A stretch of DNA of 64,000 bases. Origin: Calliopsis andreniformis. Lineage: Eukaryota; Arthropoda; Insecta; Hymenoptera; Andrenidae. This document shows positions 37,491 through 52,900 of this stretch, in pieces. The stretch is from assembly GCF_051401765.1 (NCBI RefSeq), contig NW_027480569.1, forward strand, positions 930,001 through 994,000. Reading direction: 5' to 3'. The position numbers and the translations under genes were made by a program. Within the stretch, counting starts at the first letter, position 1, and the number at the start of each line of letters is the position of its first letter. The notes under the pieces are model-generated. The model searched no databases. It worked only from the letters and a program-made list of their open reading frames with translations, and had not been told where the DNA came from.

Positions 37491-40400
37491 GATTGAGGAC
37501 TAAGGATTGACGATTGAGTATTGAAGATTGAGGATTGATGACTGAGGATTGACGACTGAGAATTGAGGATTGAGGATTGATGATTGAAGATTGAGTATTG
37601 AGGATTGAATATTGAGGATTGAGGATTGAGGATTGAGGATTGAGGATTGAGGATTGAGGACTGTAGATTGAGTATTGAGTATTGAAGGTTGAGGATTGTG
37701 GATTGAGGATTACGGATTGTGGATTGAATATTGTAGATTGAGTTTTGATGCCTGAGGATTGAGGATTGAGGATTGTGGATTGAATATAGTAGATTGAGTA
37801 TTGATGCCTGAGGATTGAGGATTGAGGATTGAGGATTGAGGATTGAGGATTGAAGGTTGAGTATTGAGGATTGAAGATTGAGTATTCAAGATTGAGTATT
37901 GATGATTCAATATTGAGGATTGAGGATTGAGGATTGAGGATTGAGGATTGGGTATTGAGGATTGAGTAATGAGGATTGTGGATTGAGGTTTGAGTATTGG
38001 GGATTGCAGATTGAGTATTGGCGATTGAAGATTGAGGATTGAGTATTGAGGATTGAGGAATGAGGATCGAACATTGAGTATTGAGGATTGAAGATTGAGG
38101 ATAGAGGATTGAGTACTGAGGATGGAGGATGAGGGCTGAGGGTTGAAGATTGAGGATTGAGAAATGAGGATTGAGGATTGAGGATTGAAGATTCAGTATT
38201 GAGTATTGAAGCTGGAGGATTGTGGATTGAGGGTTAAGGATTGAGGACTGAATATTGTAGATTGAGTATTGATGCCTGAGGATTGAGGATTGAGGATTGA
38301 GGATTGAGGATTCAGGATTGAAGATTGAGTATTGAGGATTGAAGATTGAGGGTTGAAGATTGAGTATTGATGATTGAATATTGAGGAATGAGGATTGAGG
38401 ATTGAGGATTGAGGATTGAGGATTGAGGATTGAAGATTGAGTATGGATGATTGAATATTGAGGATTGAGGATTGAGGTTTGAGGAACGAGGATTGAGGAT
38501 TGAGGATTGAGGACTAAGGATTGACGATTGAGTATTGAAGATTGAGGATTGATGACTGAGGATTGACGACTGAGAATTGGGGATTGAGGATTGATGATTC
38601 AAGGTTGAGTATTGAGGATTGAATATTGAGGATTGAGGATCGAGATTCGAAGATTGATAATTGAGGATTGAAGATTGGGGATTGAGGATTGAGTATTGAG
38701 GATGGAGGATGAGGGCTGAGGGTTGAATATTGAGGATTGAGGATTGAGTATTGAGGATTGAAGATTGAGTATTGATGATTGAAGATTGAGTATTGAGGAT
38801 TGAATATTGAGGATTGAGGATTGAGGGTTGAAGATTGAGTATTGAGGATTGAATATTGAGGATTGAGGATTGAGGATTGAGGATTGAGGATTGAGGATTG
38901 AAGATTGAGTATTGAGGATTGAAGATTGAGGGTTAAAGATTGAGTATTGATGATTGAATATTGAGGATTGAGGATTGAGGATTGAGGATTGAGGATTGAG
39001 GATTGAGGATTGAAGATTGAGAATTGATGATTGAATATTGAGGATTGAGGATTGAGGTTTGAGGATTGAGGACGAGGACTGACGGTAGAGGATTTAGGTT
39101 TGAGGATTGAGGATTGAGGGATGAGGATTGAGGATGAGAGCTAAGGGTCGGGGATTGATGTTCGACGACTGAGGACTGAGGATTGAGGATTGAGAATTGA
39201 GGATAGATGTTTGAGGATTGAAGATTGAGGATTGAGGATTGAGGATTGAGGAATGAGGATTGAAGATTGAGTATTGAGGATTGAAGATTGAGGATAGAGG
39301 ATTGAGTACTGAGGATGGAGGATGTGGGCTGAGGGTTGAGGATTGAGGATTGAGAAATGAGGATTGAGGATTGAGGATTGAAATTGAGGATTGGGTATTG
39401 AGGATTGAAGAATGAGGATTGAGGAATTAGGATTGAGGATTGAGGATTGAGGATTGAAGATTGAGGATTGGGTATTGAGGATTGAAGAATGAGGATTGAG
39501 GATTGAGGATTGTGGATTGAGGATTGAAGATTGAGTGTTGAGGATTGAAAATTGAGGATTGAGGATTGACGATTGAGGATTGAGGATTGAAGATTGAGTA
39601 TTGAGGATTGAAGATGGAGGATTGAGTATTGAGGATTGAGGATTCAGGGTTGAAGATTGAGGATTGAGGATTGAGGATTGAGGATTGAGGATTGAGGATT
39701 GAAGATTGAAGGTTGAATATTTATGATTGAATATTGAGGACTGAGGATTGAGGGTTGAGAATTGAGGATAGATGTTTGAGGATTGAAGATTGAGGATTGA
39801 GGATTGAGGATTGAGGAATGAGGATTGAAGGTTGAGTATTGAGGATTGAAGATTGAGGATAGAGGATTGAGTACAGAGGATGGAGGATGAGGGCTGAGGG
39901 TTGAGGATTGAGGATTGAGAAATGAGGATTGAGGATTGAGGATTGAAATTGAGGATTGGGTATTGAGGATTGAAGAATGAGGATTGAGGAATTAGGATTG
40001 AGGATTGAGGATTGCGGATTGAAGGTTGAGGATTGGGTATTGAGAATTGAAGAATGAGGATTGAGGATTGAGGATTGAGGATTCAGGATTGAAGATTGAG
40101 TGTTGAGGATTGAAAATTGAGGATTGAGGATTGACGATTGAGGATTGAGGATTGAAGATTGAGTATTGAGGATTGAAGATGGAGGATTGAGTATTGAGGA
40201 TTGAGGATCCAGGGTTGAAGATTGAGGATTGAGGATTGAGGATTGAGGATTGAGGATTGAGGTATGAAGATTGAATATTTATGATTGAATATTGAGGACT
40301 GAGGATTGAGGGTTGTGGATTGAGGACGAGGACTGAGGGTTGAATATTGATGTTTGAGGTCTGAGGATTAAGGATTGAGGATTGATGATTGAAGATTGAG

Positions 40401-43400
40401 TATTGAGGATTGAATATTGCGGATTGAGGATTGAGGATTGAGGATTGAGGATTGAGGATTGAGGATTGAAGATTGAGTATTGAGTATTGAAGGTTGAGGA
40501 TAGTGGATTGAGGATTAAGGATTGAGGATTGAATATTGTAGATTGAGTATTGATGCCTGAGGATTGAGGATTGAGTATTGAGGATTGAGGATTGAGGATG
40601 GAAGATTGAGTATTGAGGATTGAAGATTGAGGGTTGAAGATTGAGTATTGATGATTGAATATTGAGGATTGAGGATTGAGGATTGAAGATTGAGGATTGA
40701 GGATTGAGGATTGAAGATTGAGTATTGCTGATTGAATATTGAGGATTGGGGATTGAGGTTTGAGGATTGAGGACGAGGACTGACGGTAGAGGATTTAGGT
40801 TTGAGGATTGAGGATTGAGGACTGAGGATTGAGGATGCGTGCTAAGCGTCGGGGATTGAGATTCGACGACTGAGGACTGAGGATTGAGGATTGAGAATTG
40901 AGGATTGATGTTTGAGGATTGAAGACTGAGGATTGGGTATTGAGGATTGAGGAATGAGGATTGAGGATTGAGGATTGAGGATCTAGGATTGGAGATTGAT
41001 TATTGAGTATTGAAGGTTGAGGATTGTGGATTGAGGATTGAGGATTGAGGATTGAGGATTGAGGATTGAGGATTGAGGATTGAGGATTGAGGATTGAGGA
41101 TTGAGGATTGAGGATTGAGGATTGAAGATTGAGTATTGATGATTGAATATTGAGGATTGAGGATTGAGGTTTGAGGATTGAGGATTGAGGATTGAGGATT
41201 GAGGATTGAGTATTGAAGATTGAGTATTGATGCCTGAGGATTGAGGATCGAGGATTGAGTATTGAGGATTGGAGATTGATTATTGAGGATTGAAGATTGA
41301 GGATTGAGGATTGAGGATTGAGAATTGAGAATTGAGTATGAGGACTGAGGGTTGAGGATTGAGGTTTGAAGAATGAGGATTGAGGGTTGGGGAATGAGGA
41401 TTCAGGATTGAGGATTGAGGATTGAGGATTGAGGATTGAGGATTGAGGATTGAAGATTGAGTATTGATGATTGAATATTGAGGATAGAGGATTGAGGTTT
41501 GAGGATTGAGGACGAGGACTGACGGTAGAGGATTTAGGTTTGAGGATTGAGGATTGAGGACTGAGGATTGAGGATGAATGCTAAGCGTCGGTGATTGAGG
41601 TTCGACGACTGACGACTGAGGATTGAGAATTGAGGATTGATGTTTGAGGATTGAAGATTGAGGATTGGGTATTGAGGATTGAAGAATGAGGATTGAGGAT
41701 TGAGGATTGAGGATTGAGGATTGAGGATTGAGGATGTAGGATTGGAGACTGATTATTGAGTATTCAAGGTTGAGGATTGTGGATTGAGGATTGAGGATTG
41801 AGGATTGAGGATTGAGGATTGAATATTGATGATTGAATATTGATGATTGAATATTGAGGACTGAGGATTGAGGGTTGTGGATTGAGGAAGAGGATTGAAT
41901 ATTTATGTTTGAGGTCTGAGGATTAAGGATTGAGGATTGAGAATTGAGGATTGAGGATTGAGGATTGAAGATTGAGGATTGGGTATTTAGGATTGAAGAA
42001 TGAGGATTGATGATTGAGGTTTGAGGATTGAGGATTGAAGATTGAGTATTGATGATTGAATATTGAGGATAGAGGATTGAGGTTTGAGGATTGAGGATGA
42101 AGACTGAGGGTTGAGGATTGAGGTTTGAGGAACGAGGATTGAGGTTGAGGATTGAGGACTAAGGATTGACGATTGAGTATTGAAGATTGGGGATTGATGA
42201 CTGAGGATTGACGACTGAGAATTGAGGATTGAGGATTGCTGATTGAAGATTGAGTATTGAGGATTGAATATTGCGGCTTGAGGATTGAGGATTGAGGATT
42301 GAGGATTGAGGATTGAGGATTGAGGATTGAGGATTAAGGATTGAGGATTGAGGATTGAGGATTGAGAATTGAGGACTGAGGATTGAGGATTGAAGATTGA
42401 GTATTGATGATTGAATATTGAGGATTGAGGATTGAGGATTGAGGATTGAAGGTTGAGTATTGAGGATTGAAGATTGAGTATTCAAGATTGAGTATTGATG
42501 ATTCAATATTGAGGATTGAGGATTGAGGATTGAGGATTGAGGATTGGGTATTGAGGATTGAGTAATGAGGATTGAGGATTGAGGTTTGAGTATTGGGGAT
42601 TGCAGATTGAGTATTGGCGATTGAAGATTGAGGATTGAGTATTGAGGATTGAGGAATGAGGATCGAACATTGAGTATTGAGGATTGAAGATTGAGGATAG
42701 AGGATTGAGTACTGAGGATGGAGGATGAGGGCTGAGGGTTGAAGATTGAGGATTGAGAAATGAGGATTGAGGATTGAGGATTGAAGATTCAGTATTGAGT
42801 ATTGAAGCTGGAGGATTGTGGATTGAGGGTTAAGGATTGAGGACTGAATATTGTAGATTGAGTATTGATGCCTGAGGATTGAGGATTGAGGATTGAGGAT
42901 TGAGGATTCAGGATTGAAGATTGAGTATTGAGGATTGAAGATTGAGGGTTGAAGATTGAGTATTGATGATTGAATATTGAGGAATGAGGATTGAGGATTG
43001 AGGATTGAGGATTGAGGATTGAGGATTGAAGATTGAGTATGGATGATTGAATATTGAGGGTTGAGGATTGAGGTTTGAGGAACGAGGATTGAGGATTGAG
43101 GATTGAGGACTAAGGATTGACGATTGAGTATTGAAGATTGAGGATTGATGACTGAGGATTGACGACTGAGAATTGGGGATTGAGGATTGATGATTCAAGG
43201 TTGAGTATTGAGGATTGAATATTGAGGATTGAGGATCGAGATTCGAAGATTGATAATTGAGGATTGAAGATTGGGGATTGAGGATTGAGTATTGAGGATG
43301 GAGGATGAGGGCTGAGGGTTGAATATTGAGGATTGAGGATTGAGTATTGAGGATTGAAGATTGAGGGTTGAAGATTGAGTATTGATGATTGAAGATTGAG

Positions 43401-43641
43401 TATTGAGGATTGAATATTGAGGATTGAGGATTGAGGGTTGAAGATTGAGTATTGAGGATTGAATATTGAGGATCGAGGATTGAGGATTGAGGATTGAGGA
43501 TTGAGGATTGAAGATTGAGTATTGAGGATTGAAGATTGAGGGTTAAAGATTGAGTATTGATGATTGAATATTGAGGATTGAGGATTGAGGATTGAGGATT
43601 GAGGATTGAGGATTGAGGATTGAAGATTGAGAATTGATGAT
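37490..43641 (+). repeat. Large segmental copy N (matches 46890-53060)
   Basis: About 6.15 kb matches at +9404 bp, changing to +9418 bp near 38760 where this copy lacks two heptamers. It includes the modules at 39140, 40841 and 41580 (48558, 50259 and 50998 in the other copy), GTACAGAGGATGG, GATCCAGGG, GCGGCTTGAGG and the palindromic word. It diverges near 43641 (GATTGAATATTG here, GATTGAGGATTG there). Confidence 0.87.
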
Positions 43642-44262
43642 TGAATATTGAGGATTGAGGATTGAGGTTTGAGGATTGAGGACGAGGACTGACGGTAGAG
43701 GATTTAGGTTTGAGGATTGAGGATTGAGGGATGAGGATTGAGGATGAGAGCTAAGGGTCGGGGATTGATGTTCGACGACTGAGGACTGAGGATTGAGGAT
43801 TGAGAATTGAGGATAGATGTTTGAGGATTGAAGATTGAGGATTGAGGATTGAGGATTGAGGAATGAGGATTGAAGATTGAGTATTGAGGATTGAAGATTG
43901 AGGATAGAGGATTGAGTACTGAGGATGGAGGATGTGGGCTGAGGGTTGAGGATTGAGGATTGAGAAATGAGGATTGAGGATTGAGGATTGAAATTGAGGA
44001 TTGGGTATTGAGGATTGAAGAATGAGGATTGAGGAATTAGGATTGAGGATTGAGGATTGAGGATTGAAGATTGAGGATTGGGTATTGAGGATTGAAGAAT
44101 GAGGATTGAGGATTGAGGATTGTGGATTGAGGATTGAAGATTGAGTGTTGAGGATTGAAAATTGAGGATTGAGGATTGACGATTGAGGATTGAGGATTGA
44201 AGATTGAGTATTGAGGATTGAAGATGGAGGATTGAGTATTGAGGATTGAGGATTCAGGGTTG
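42908..44262 (+). repeat. Local copy of 38312-39652
   Basis: The offset is 4596 bp, changing to 4610 bp where the earlier copy lacks the GGGTTGAAGATTGA pair. It ends at GATTCAGGGTTGAAG near 44262, the fusion point to the next nested copy. GATGATTCAAGG is shared by these two (38594 and 43190), while relatives read GATGATTGAAGG. Confidence 0.82.
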
Positions 44263-44263
44263 A

Positions 44264-46968
44264 AGATTGAGTATTGAGTATTGAAGGTTGAGGATAGTGG
44301 ATTGAGGATTAAGGATTGAGGATTGAATATTGTAGATTGAGTATTGATGCCTGAGGATTGAGGATTGAGTATTGAGGATTGAGGATTGAGGATGGAAGAT
44401 TGAGTATTGAGGATTGAAGATTGAGGGTTGAAGATTGAGTATTGATGATTGAATATTGAGGATTGAGGATTGAGGATTGAAGATTGAGGATTGAGGATTG
44501 AGGATTGAAGATTGAGTATTGCTGATTGAATATTGAGGATTGGGGATTGAGGTTTGAGGATTGAGGACGAGGACTGACGGTAGAGGATTTAGGTTTGAGG
44601 ATTGAGGATTGAGGACTGAGGATTGAGGATGCGTGCTAAGCGTCGGGGATTGAGATTCGACGACTGAGGACTGAGGATTGAGGATTGAGAATTGAGGATT
44701 GATGTTTGAGGATTGAAGACTGAGGATTGGGTATTGAGGATTGAGGAATGAGGATTGAGGATTGAGGATTGAGGATCTAGGATTGGAGATTGATTATTGA
44801 GTATTGAAGGTTGAGGATTGTGGATTGAGGATTGAGGATTGAGGATTGAGGATTGAGGATTGAGGATTGAGGATTGAGGATTGAGGATTGAGGATTGAGG
44901 ATTGAGGATTGAGGATTGAAGATTGAGTATTGATGATTGAATATTGAGGATTGAGGATTGAGGTTTGAGGATTGAGGATTGAGGATTGAGGATTGAGGAT
45001 TGAGTATTGAAGATTGAGTATTGATGCCTGAGGATTGAGGATCGAGGATTGAGTATTGAGGATTGGAGATTGATTATTGAGGATTGAAGATTGAGGATTG
45101 AGGATTGAGGATTGAGAATTGAGAATTGAGTATGAGGACTGAGGGTTGAGGATTGAGGTTTGAAGAATGAGGATTGAGGGTTGGGGAATGAGGATTCAGG
45201 ATTGAGGATTGAGGATTGAGGATTGAGGATTGAGGATTGAGGATTGAAGATTGAGTATTGATGATTGAATATTGAGGATAGAGGATTGAGGTTTGAGGAT
45301 TGAGGACGAGGACTGACGGTAGAGGATTTAGGTTTGAGGATTGAGGATTGAGGACTGAGGATTGAGGATGAATGCTAAGCGTCGGTGATTGAGGTTCGAC
45401 GACTGACGACTGAGGATTGAGAATTGAGGATTGATGTTTGAGGATTGAAGATTGAGGATTGGGTATTGAGGATTGAAGAATGAGGATTGAGGATTGAGGA
45501 TTGAGGATTGAGGATTGAGGATTGAGGATGTAGGATTGGAGACTGATTATTGAGTATTCAAGGTTGAGGATTGTGGATTGAGGATGGAGGATTGAGGATT
45601 GAGGATTGAGGATTGAATATTGATGATTGAATATTGATGATTGAATATTGAGGACTGAGGATTGAGGGTTGTGGATTGAGGAAGAGGATTGAATATTTAT
45701 GTTTGAGGTCTGAGGATTAAGGATTGAGGATTGAGAATTGAGGATTGAGGATTGAGGATTGAAGATTGAGGATTGGGTATTTAGGATTGAAGAATGAGGA
45801 TTGATGATTGAGGTTTGAGGATTGAGGATTGAAGATTGAGTATTGATGATTGAATATTGAGGATAGAGGGTTGAGGTTTGAGGATTGAGGATGAAGACTG
45901 AGGGTTGAGGATTGAGGTTTGAGGAACGAGGATTGAGGTTGAGGATTGAGGACTAAGGATTGACGATTGAGTATTGAAGATTGGGGATTGATGACTGAGG
46001 ATTGACGACTGAGAATTGAGGATTGAGGATTGCTGATTGAAGATTGAGTATTGAGGATTGAATATTGCGGCTTGAGGATTGAGGATTGAGGATTGAGGAT
46101 TGAGGATTGAGGATTGAGGATTGAGGATTAAGGATTGAGGATTGAGGATTGAGGATTGAGAATTGAGGACTGAGGATTGAGGATTGAAGATTGAGTATTG
46201 ATGATTGAATATTGAGGATTGAGGATTGAGGATTGAGGATTGAAGGTTGAGTATTGAGGATTGAAGATTGAGTATTCAAGATTGAGTATTGATGATTCAA
46301 TATTGAGGATTGAGGATTGAGGATTGAGGATTGAGGATTGGGTATTGAGGATTGAGTAATGAGGATTGAGGATTGAGGTTTGAGTATTGGGGATTGCAGA
46401 TTGAGTATTGGCGATTGAAGATTGAGGATTGAGTATTGAGGATTGAGGAATGAGGATCGAACATTGAGTATTGAGGATTGAAGATTGAGGATAGAGGATT
46501 GAGTACTGAGGATGGAGGATGAGGGCTGAGGGTTGAAGATTGAGGATTGAGAAATGAGGATTGAGGATTGAGGATTGAAGATTCAGTATTGAGTATTGAA
46601 GCTGGAGGATTGTGGATTGAGGGTTAAGGATTGAGGACTGAATATTGTAGATTGAGTATTGATGCCTGAGGATTGAGGATTGAGGATTGAGGATTGAGGA
46701 TTCAGGATTGAAGATTGAGTATTGAGGATTGAAGATTGAGGGTTGAAGATTGAGTATTGATGATTGAATATTGAGGAATGAGGATTGAGGATTGAGGATT
46801 GAGGATTGAGGATTGAGGATTGAAGATTGAGTATGGATGATTGAATATTGAGGGTTGAGGATTGAGGTTTGAGGAACGAGGATCGAGGATTGAGGATTGA
46901 GGACTAAGGATTGACGATTGAGTATTGAAGATTGAGGATTGATGACTGAGGATTGACGACTGAGAATT
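44264..46968 (+). repeat. Nested copy of 40470-43175 (offset 3794 bp)
   Basis: It starts at GAAGATTGAGTATTGAGTATTG directly after the GATTCAGGGTT fusion and contains modules at 44635 and 45374. The GGATAGAGGGTTGAGG change near 45863 and GGATGGAGGATTGAGG near 45582 are private. It ends near 46968, where GAATTGGGGATTG in the source is GAATTGAGGATTG here. Confidence 0.85.
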
Positions 46969-49900
46969 GAGGATTGAGGATTGATGATTGAAGATTGAGT
47001 ATTGAGGATTGAATATTGAGGATTGAGGATTGAGGATTGAGGATTGAGGATTGAGGATTGAGGACTGTAGATTGAGTATTGAGTATTGAAGGTTGAGGAT
47101 TGTGGATTGAGGATTACGGATTGTGGATTGAATATTGTAGATTGAGTTTTGATGCCTGAGGATTGAGGATTGAGGATTGTGGATTGAATATAGTAGATTG
47201 AGTATTGATGCCTGAGGATTGAGGATTGAGGATTGAGGATTGAGGATTGAGGATTGAAGGTTGAGTATTGAGGATTGAAGATTGAGTATTCAAGATTGAG
47301 TATTGATGATTCAATATTGAGGATTGAGGATTGAGGATTGAGGATTGAGGATTGGGTATTGAGGATTGAGTAATGAGGATTGTGGATTGAGGTTTGAGTA
47401 TTGGGGATTGCAGATTGAGTATTGGCGATTGAAGATTGAGGATTGAGTATTGAGGATTGAGGAATGAGGATCGAACATTGAGTATTGAGGATTGAAGATT
47501 GAGGATAGAGGATTGAGTACTGAGGATGGAGGATGAGGGCTGAGGGTTGAAGATTGAGGATTGAGAAATGAGGATTGAGGATTGAGGATTGAAGATTCAG
47601 TATTGAGTATTGAAGCTGGAGGATTGTGGATTGAGGGTTAAGGATTGAGGACTGAATATTGTAGATTGAGTATTGATGCCTGAGGATTGAGGATTGAGGA
47701 TTGAGGATTGAGGATTCAGGATTGAAGATTGAGTATTGAGGATTGAAGATTGAGGGTTGAAGATTGAGTATTGATGATTGAATATTGAGGAATGAGGATT
47801 GAGGATTGAGGATTGAGGATTGAGGATTGAGGATTGAAGATTGAGTATGGATGATTGAATATTGAGGATTGAGGATTGAGGTTTGAGGAACGAGGATTGA
47901 GGATTGAGGATTGAGGACTAAGGATTGACGATTGAGTATTGAAGATTGAGGATTGATGACTGAGGATTGACGACTGAGAATTGGGGATTGAGGATTGATG
48001 ATTGAAGGTTGAGTATTGAGGATTGAATATTGAGGATTGAGGATCGAGATTCGAAGATTGATAATTGAGGATTGAAGATTGGGGATTGAGGATTGAGTAT
48101 TGAGGATGGAGGATGAGGGCTGAGGGTTGAATATTGAGGATTGAGGATTGAGTATTGAGGATTGAAGATTGAGGGTTGAAGATTGAGTATTGATGATTGA
48201 AGATTGAGTATTGAGGATTGAATATTGAGGATTGAGGATTGAGGGTTGAAGATTGAGTATTGAGGATTGAATATTGAGGATTGAGGATTGAGGATTGAGG
48301 ATTGAGGATTGAGGATTGAAGATTGAGTATTGAGGATTGAAGATTGAGGGTTAAAGATTGAGTATTGATGATTGAATATTGAGGATTGAGGATTGAGGAT
48401 TGAGGATTGAGGATTGAGGATTGAGGATTGAAGATTGAGAATTGATGATTGAATATTGAGGATTGAGGATTGAGGTTTGAGGATTGAGGACGAGGACTGA
48501 CGGTAGAGGATTTAGGTTTGAGGATTGAGGATTGAGGGATGAGGATTGAGGATGAGAGCTAAGGGTCGGGGATTGATGTTCGACGACTGAGGACTGAGGA
48601 TTGAGGATTGAGAATTGAGGATAGATGTTTGAGGATTGAAGATTGAGGATTGAGGATTGAGGATTGAGGAATGAGGATTGAAGATTGAGTATTGAGGATT
48701 GAAGATTGAGGATAGAGGATTGAGTACTGAGGATGGAGGATGTGGGCTGAGGGTTGAGGATTGAGGATTGAGAAATGAGGATTGAGGATTGAGGATTGAA
48801 ATTGAGGATTGGGTATTGAGGATTGAAGAATGAGGATTGAGGAATTAGGATTGAGGATTGAGGATTGAGGATTGAAGATTGAGGATTGGGTATTGAGGAT
48901 TGAAGAATGAGGATTGAGGATTGAGGATTGTGGATTGAGGATTGAAGATTGAGTGTTGAGGATTGAAAATTGAGGATTGAGGATTGACGATTGAGGATTG
49001 AGGATTGAAGATTGAGTATTGAGGATTGAAGATGGAGGATTGAGTATTGAGGATTGAGGATTCAGGGTTGAAAATTGAGGATTGAGGATTGAGGATTGAG
49101 GATTGAGGATTGAGGATTGAAGATTGAAGGTTGAATATTTATGATTGAATATTGAGGACTGAGGATTGAGGGTTGAGAATTGAGGATAGATGTTTGAGGA
49201 TTGAAGATTGAGGATTGAGGATTGAGGATTGAGGAATGAGGATTGAAGGTTGAGTATTGAGGATTGAAGATTGAGGATAGAGGATTGAGTACAGAGGATG
49301 GAGGATGAGGGCTGAGGGTTGAGGATTGAGGATTGAGAAATGAGGATTGAGGATTGAGGATTGAAATTGAGGATTGGGTATTGAGGATTGAAGAATGAGG
49401 ATTGAGGAATTAGGATTGAGGATTGAGGATTGCGGATTGAAGGTTGAGGATTGGGTATTGAGAATTGAAGAATGAGGATTGAGGATTGAGGATTGAGGAT
49501 TCAGGATTGAAGATTGAGTGTTGAGGATTGAAAATTGAGGATTGAGGATTGACGATTGAGGATTGAGGATTGAAGATTGAGTATTGAGGATTGAAGATGG
49601 AGGATTGAGTATTGAGGATTGAGGATCCAGGGTTGAAGATTGAGGATTGAGGATTGAGGATTGAGGATTGAGGATTGAGGTATGAAGATTGAATATTTAT
49701 GATTGAATATTGAGGACTGAGGATTGAGGGTTGTGGATTGAGGACGAGGACTGAGGGTTGAATATTGATGTTTGAGGTCTGAGGATTAAGGATTGAGGAT
49801 TGATGATTGAAGATTGAGTATTGAGGATTGAATATTGCGGATTGAGGATTGAGGATTGAGGATTGAGGATTGAGGATTGAGGATTGAAGATTGAGTATTG

Positions 49901-52900
49901 AGTATTGAAGGTTGAGGATAGTGGATTGAGGATTAAGGATTGAGGATTGAATATTGTAGATTGAGTATTGATGCCTGAGGATTGAGGATTGAGGATTGAG
50001 GATTGAGGATTGAGGATGGAAGATTGAGTATTGAGGATTGAAGATTGAGGGTTGAAGATTGAGTATTGATGATTGAATATTGAGGATTGAGGATTGAGGA
50101 TTGAAGATTGAGGATTGAGGATTGAGGATTGAAGATTGAGTATTGCTGATTGAATATTGAGGATTGGGGATTGAGGTTTGAGGATTGAGGACGAGGACTG
50201 ACGGTAGAGGATTTAGGTTTGAGGATTGAGGATTGAGGACTGAGGATTGAGGATGCGTGCTAAGCGTCGGGGATTGAGATTCGACGACTGAGGACTGAGG
50301 ATTGAGGATTGAGAATTGAGGATTGATGTTTGAGGATTGAAGACTGAGGATTGGGTATTGAGGATTGAGGAATGAGGATTGAGGATTGAGGATTGAGGAT
50401 CTAGGATTGGAGATTGATTATTGAGTATTGAAGGTTGAGGATTGTGGATTGAGGATTGAGGATTGAGGATTGAGGATTGAGGATTGAGGATTGAGGATTG
50501 AGGATTGAGGATTGAGGATTGAGGATTGAGGATTGAGGATTGAAGATTGAGTATTGATGATTGAATATTGAGGATTGAGGATTGAGGTTTGAGGATTGAG
50601 GATTGAGGATTGAGGATTGAGGATTGAGTATTGAAGATTGAGAATTGATGCCTGAGGATTGAGTATCGAGGATTGAGTATTGAGGATTGGAGATTGATTA
50701 TTGAGGATTGAAGATTGAGGATTGAGGATTGAGGATTGAGAATTGAGAATTGAGTATGAGGACTGAGGGTTGAGGATTGAGGTTTGAAGAATGAGGATTG
50801 AGGGTTGGGGAATGAGGATTCAGGATTGAGGATTGAGGATTGAGGATTGAGGATTGAGGATTGAGGATTGAAGATTGAGTATTGATGATTGAATATTGAG
50901 GATAGAGGATTGAGGTTTGAGGATTGAGGACGAGGACTGACGGTAGAGGATTTAGGTTTGAGGATTGAGGATTGAGGACTGAGGATTGAGGATGAATGCT
51001 AAGCGTCGGTGATTGAGGTTCGACGACTGACGACTGAGGATTGAGAATTGAGGATTGATGTTTGAGGATTGAAGATTGAGGATTGGGTATTGAGGATTGA
51101 AGAATGAGGATTGAGGATTGAGGATTGAGGATTGAGGATTGAGGATTGAGGATGTAGGATTGGAGACTGATTATTGAGTATTCAAGGTTGAGGATTGTGG
51201 ATTGAGGATTGAGGATTGAGGATTGAGGATTGAGGATTGAATATTGATGATTGAATATTGATGATTGAATATTGAGGACTGAGGATTGAGGGTTGTGGAT
51301 TGAGGAAGAGGATTGAATATTTATGTTTGAGGTCTGAGGATTAAGGATTGAGGATTGAGAATTGAGGATTGAGGATTGAGGATTGAAGATTGAGGATTGG
51401 GTATTTAGGATTGAAGAATGAGGATTGATGATTGAGGTTTGAGGATTGAGGATTGAAGATTGAGTATTGATGATTGAATATTGAGGATAGAGGATTGAGG
51501 TTTGAGGATTGAGGATGAAGACTGAGGGTTGAGGATTGAGGTTTGAGGAACGAGGATTGAGGTTGAGGATTGAGGACTAAGGATTGACGATTGAGTATTG
51601 AAGATTGGGGATTGATGACTGAGGATTGACGACTGAGAATTGAGGATTGAGGATTGCTGATTGAAGATTGAGTATTGAGGATTGAATATTGCGGCTTGAG
51701 GATTGAGGATTGAGGATTGAGGATTGAGGATTGAGGATTGAGGATTGAGGATTAAGGATTGAGGATTGAGGATTGAGGATTGAGAATTGAGGACTGAGGA
51801 TTGAGGATTGAAGATTGAGTATTGATGATTGAATATTGAGGATTGAGGATTGAGGATTGAGGATTGAAGGTTGAGTATTGAGGATTGAAGATTGAGTATT
51901 CAAGATTGAGTATTGATGATTCAATATTGAGGATTGAGGATTGAGGATTGAGGATTGAGGATTGGGTATTGAGGATTGAGTAATGAGGATTGAGGATTGA
52001 GGTTTGAGTATTGGGGATTGCAGATTGAGTATTGGCGATTGAAGATTGAGGATTGAGTATTGAGGATTGAGGAATGAGGATCGAACATTGAGTATTGAGG
52101 ATTGAAGATTGAGGATAGAGGATTGAGTACTGAGGATGGAGGATGAGGGCTGAGGGTTGAAGATTGAGGATTGAGAAATGAGGATTGAGGATTGAGGATT
52201 GAAGATTCAGTAGTGAGTATTGAAGCTGGAGGATTGTGGATTGAGGGTTAAGGATTGAGGACTGAATATTGTAGATTGAGTATTGATGCCTGAGGATTGA
52301 GGATTGAGGATTGAGGATTGAGGATTCAGGATTGAAGATTGAGTATTGAGGATTGAAGATTGAGGGTTGAAGATTGAGTATTGATGATTGAATATTGAGG
52401 AATGAGGATTGAGGATTGAGGATTGAGGATTGAGGATTGAGGATTGAAGATTGAGTATGGATGATTGAATATTGAGGATTGAGGATTGAGGTTTGAGGAA
52501 CGAGGATTGAGGATTGAGGATTGAGGACTAAGGATTGACGATTGAGTATTGAAGATTGAGGATTGATGACTGAGGATTGACGACTGAGAATTGGGGATTG
52601 AGGATTGATGATTGAAGGTTGAGTATTGAGGATTGAATATTGAGGATTGAGGATCGAGATTCGAAGATTGATAATTGAGGATTGAAGATTGGGGATTGAG
52701 GATTGAGTATTGAGGATGGAGGATGGGGGCTGAGGGTTGAATATTGAGGATTGAGGATTGAGTATTGAGGATTGAAGATTGAGGGTTGAAGATTGAGTAT
52801 TGATGATTGAAGATTGAGTATTGAGGATTGAATATTGAGGATTGAGGATTGAGCGTTGAAGATTGAGTATTGAGTATTGAATATTGAGGATTGAGGATTG

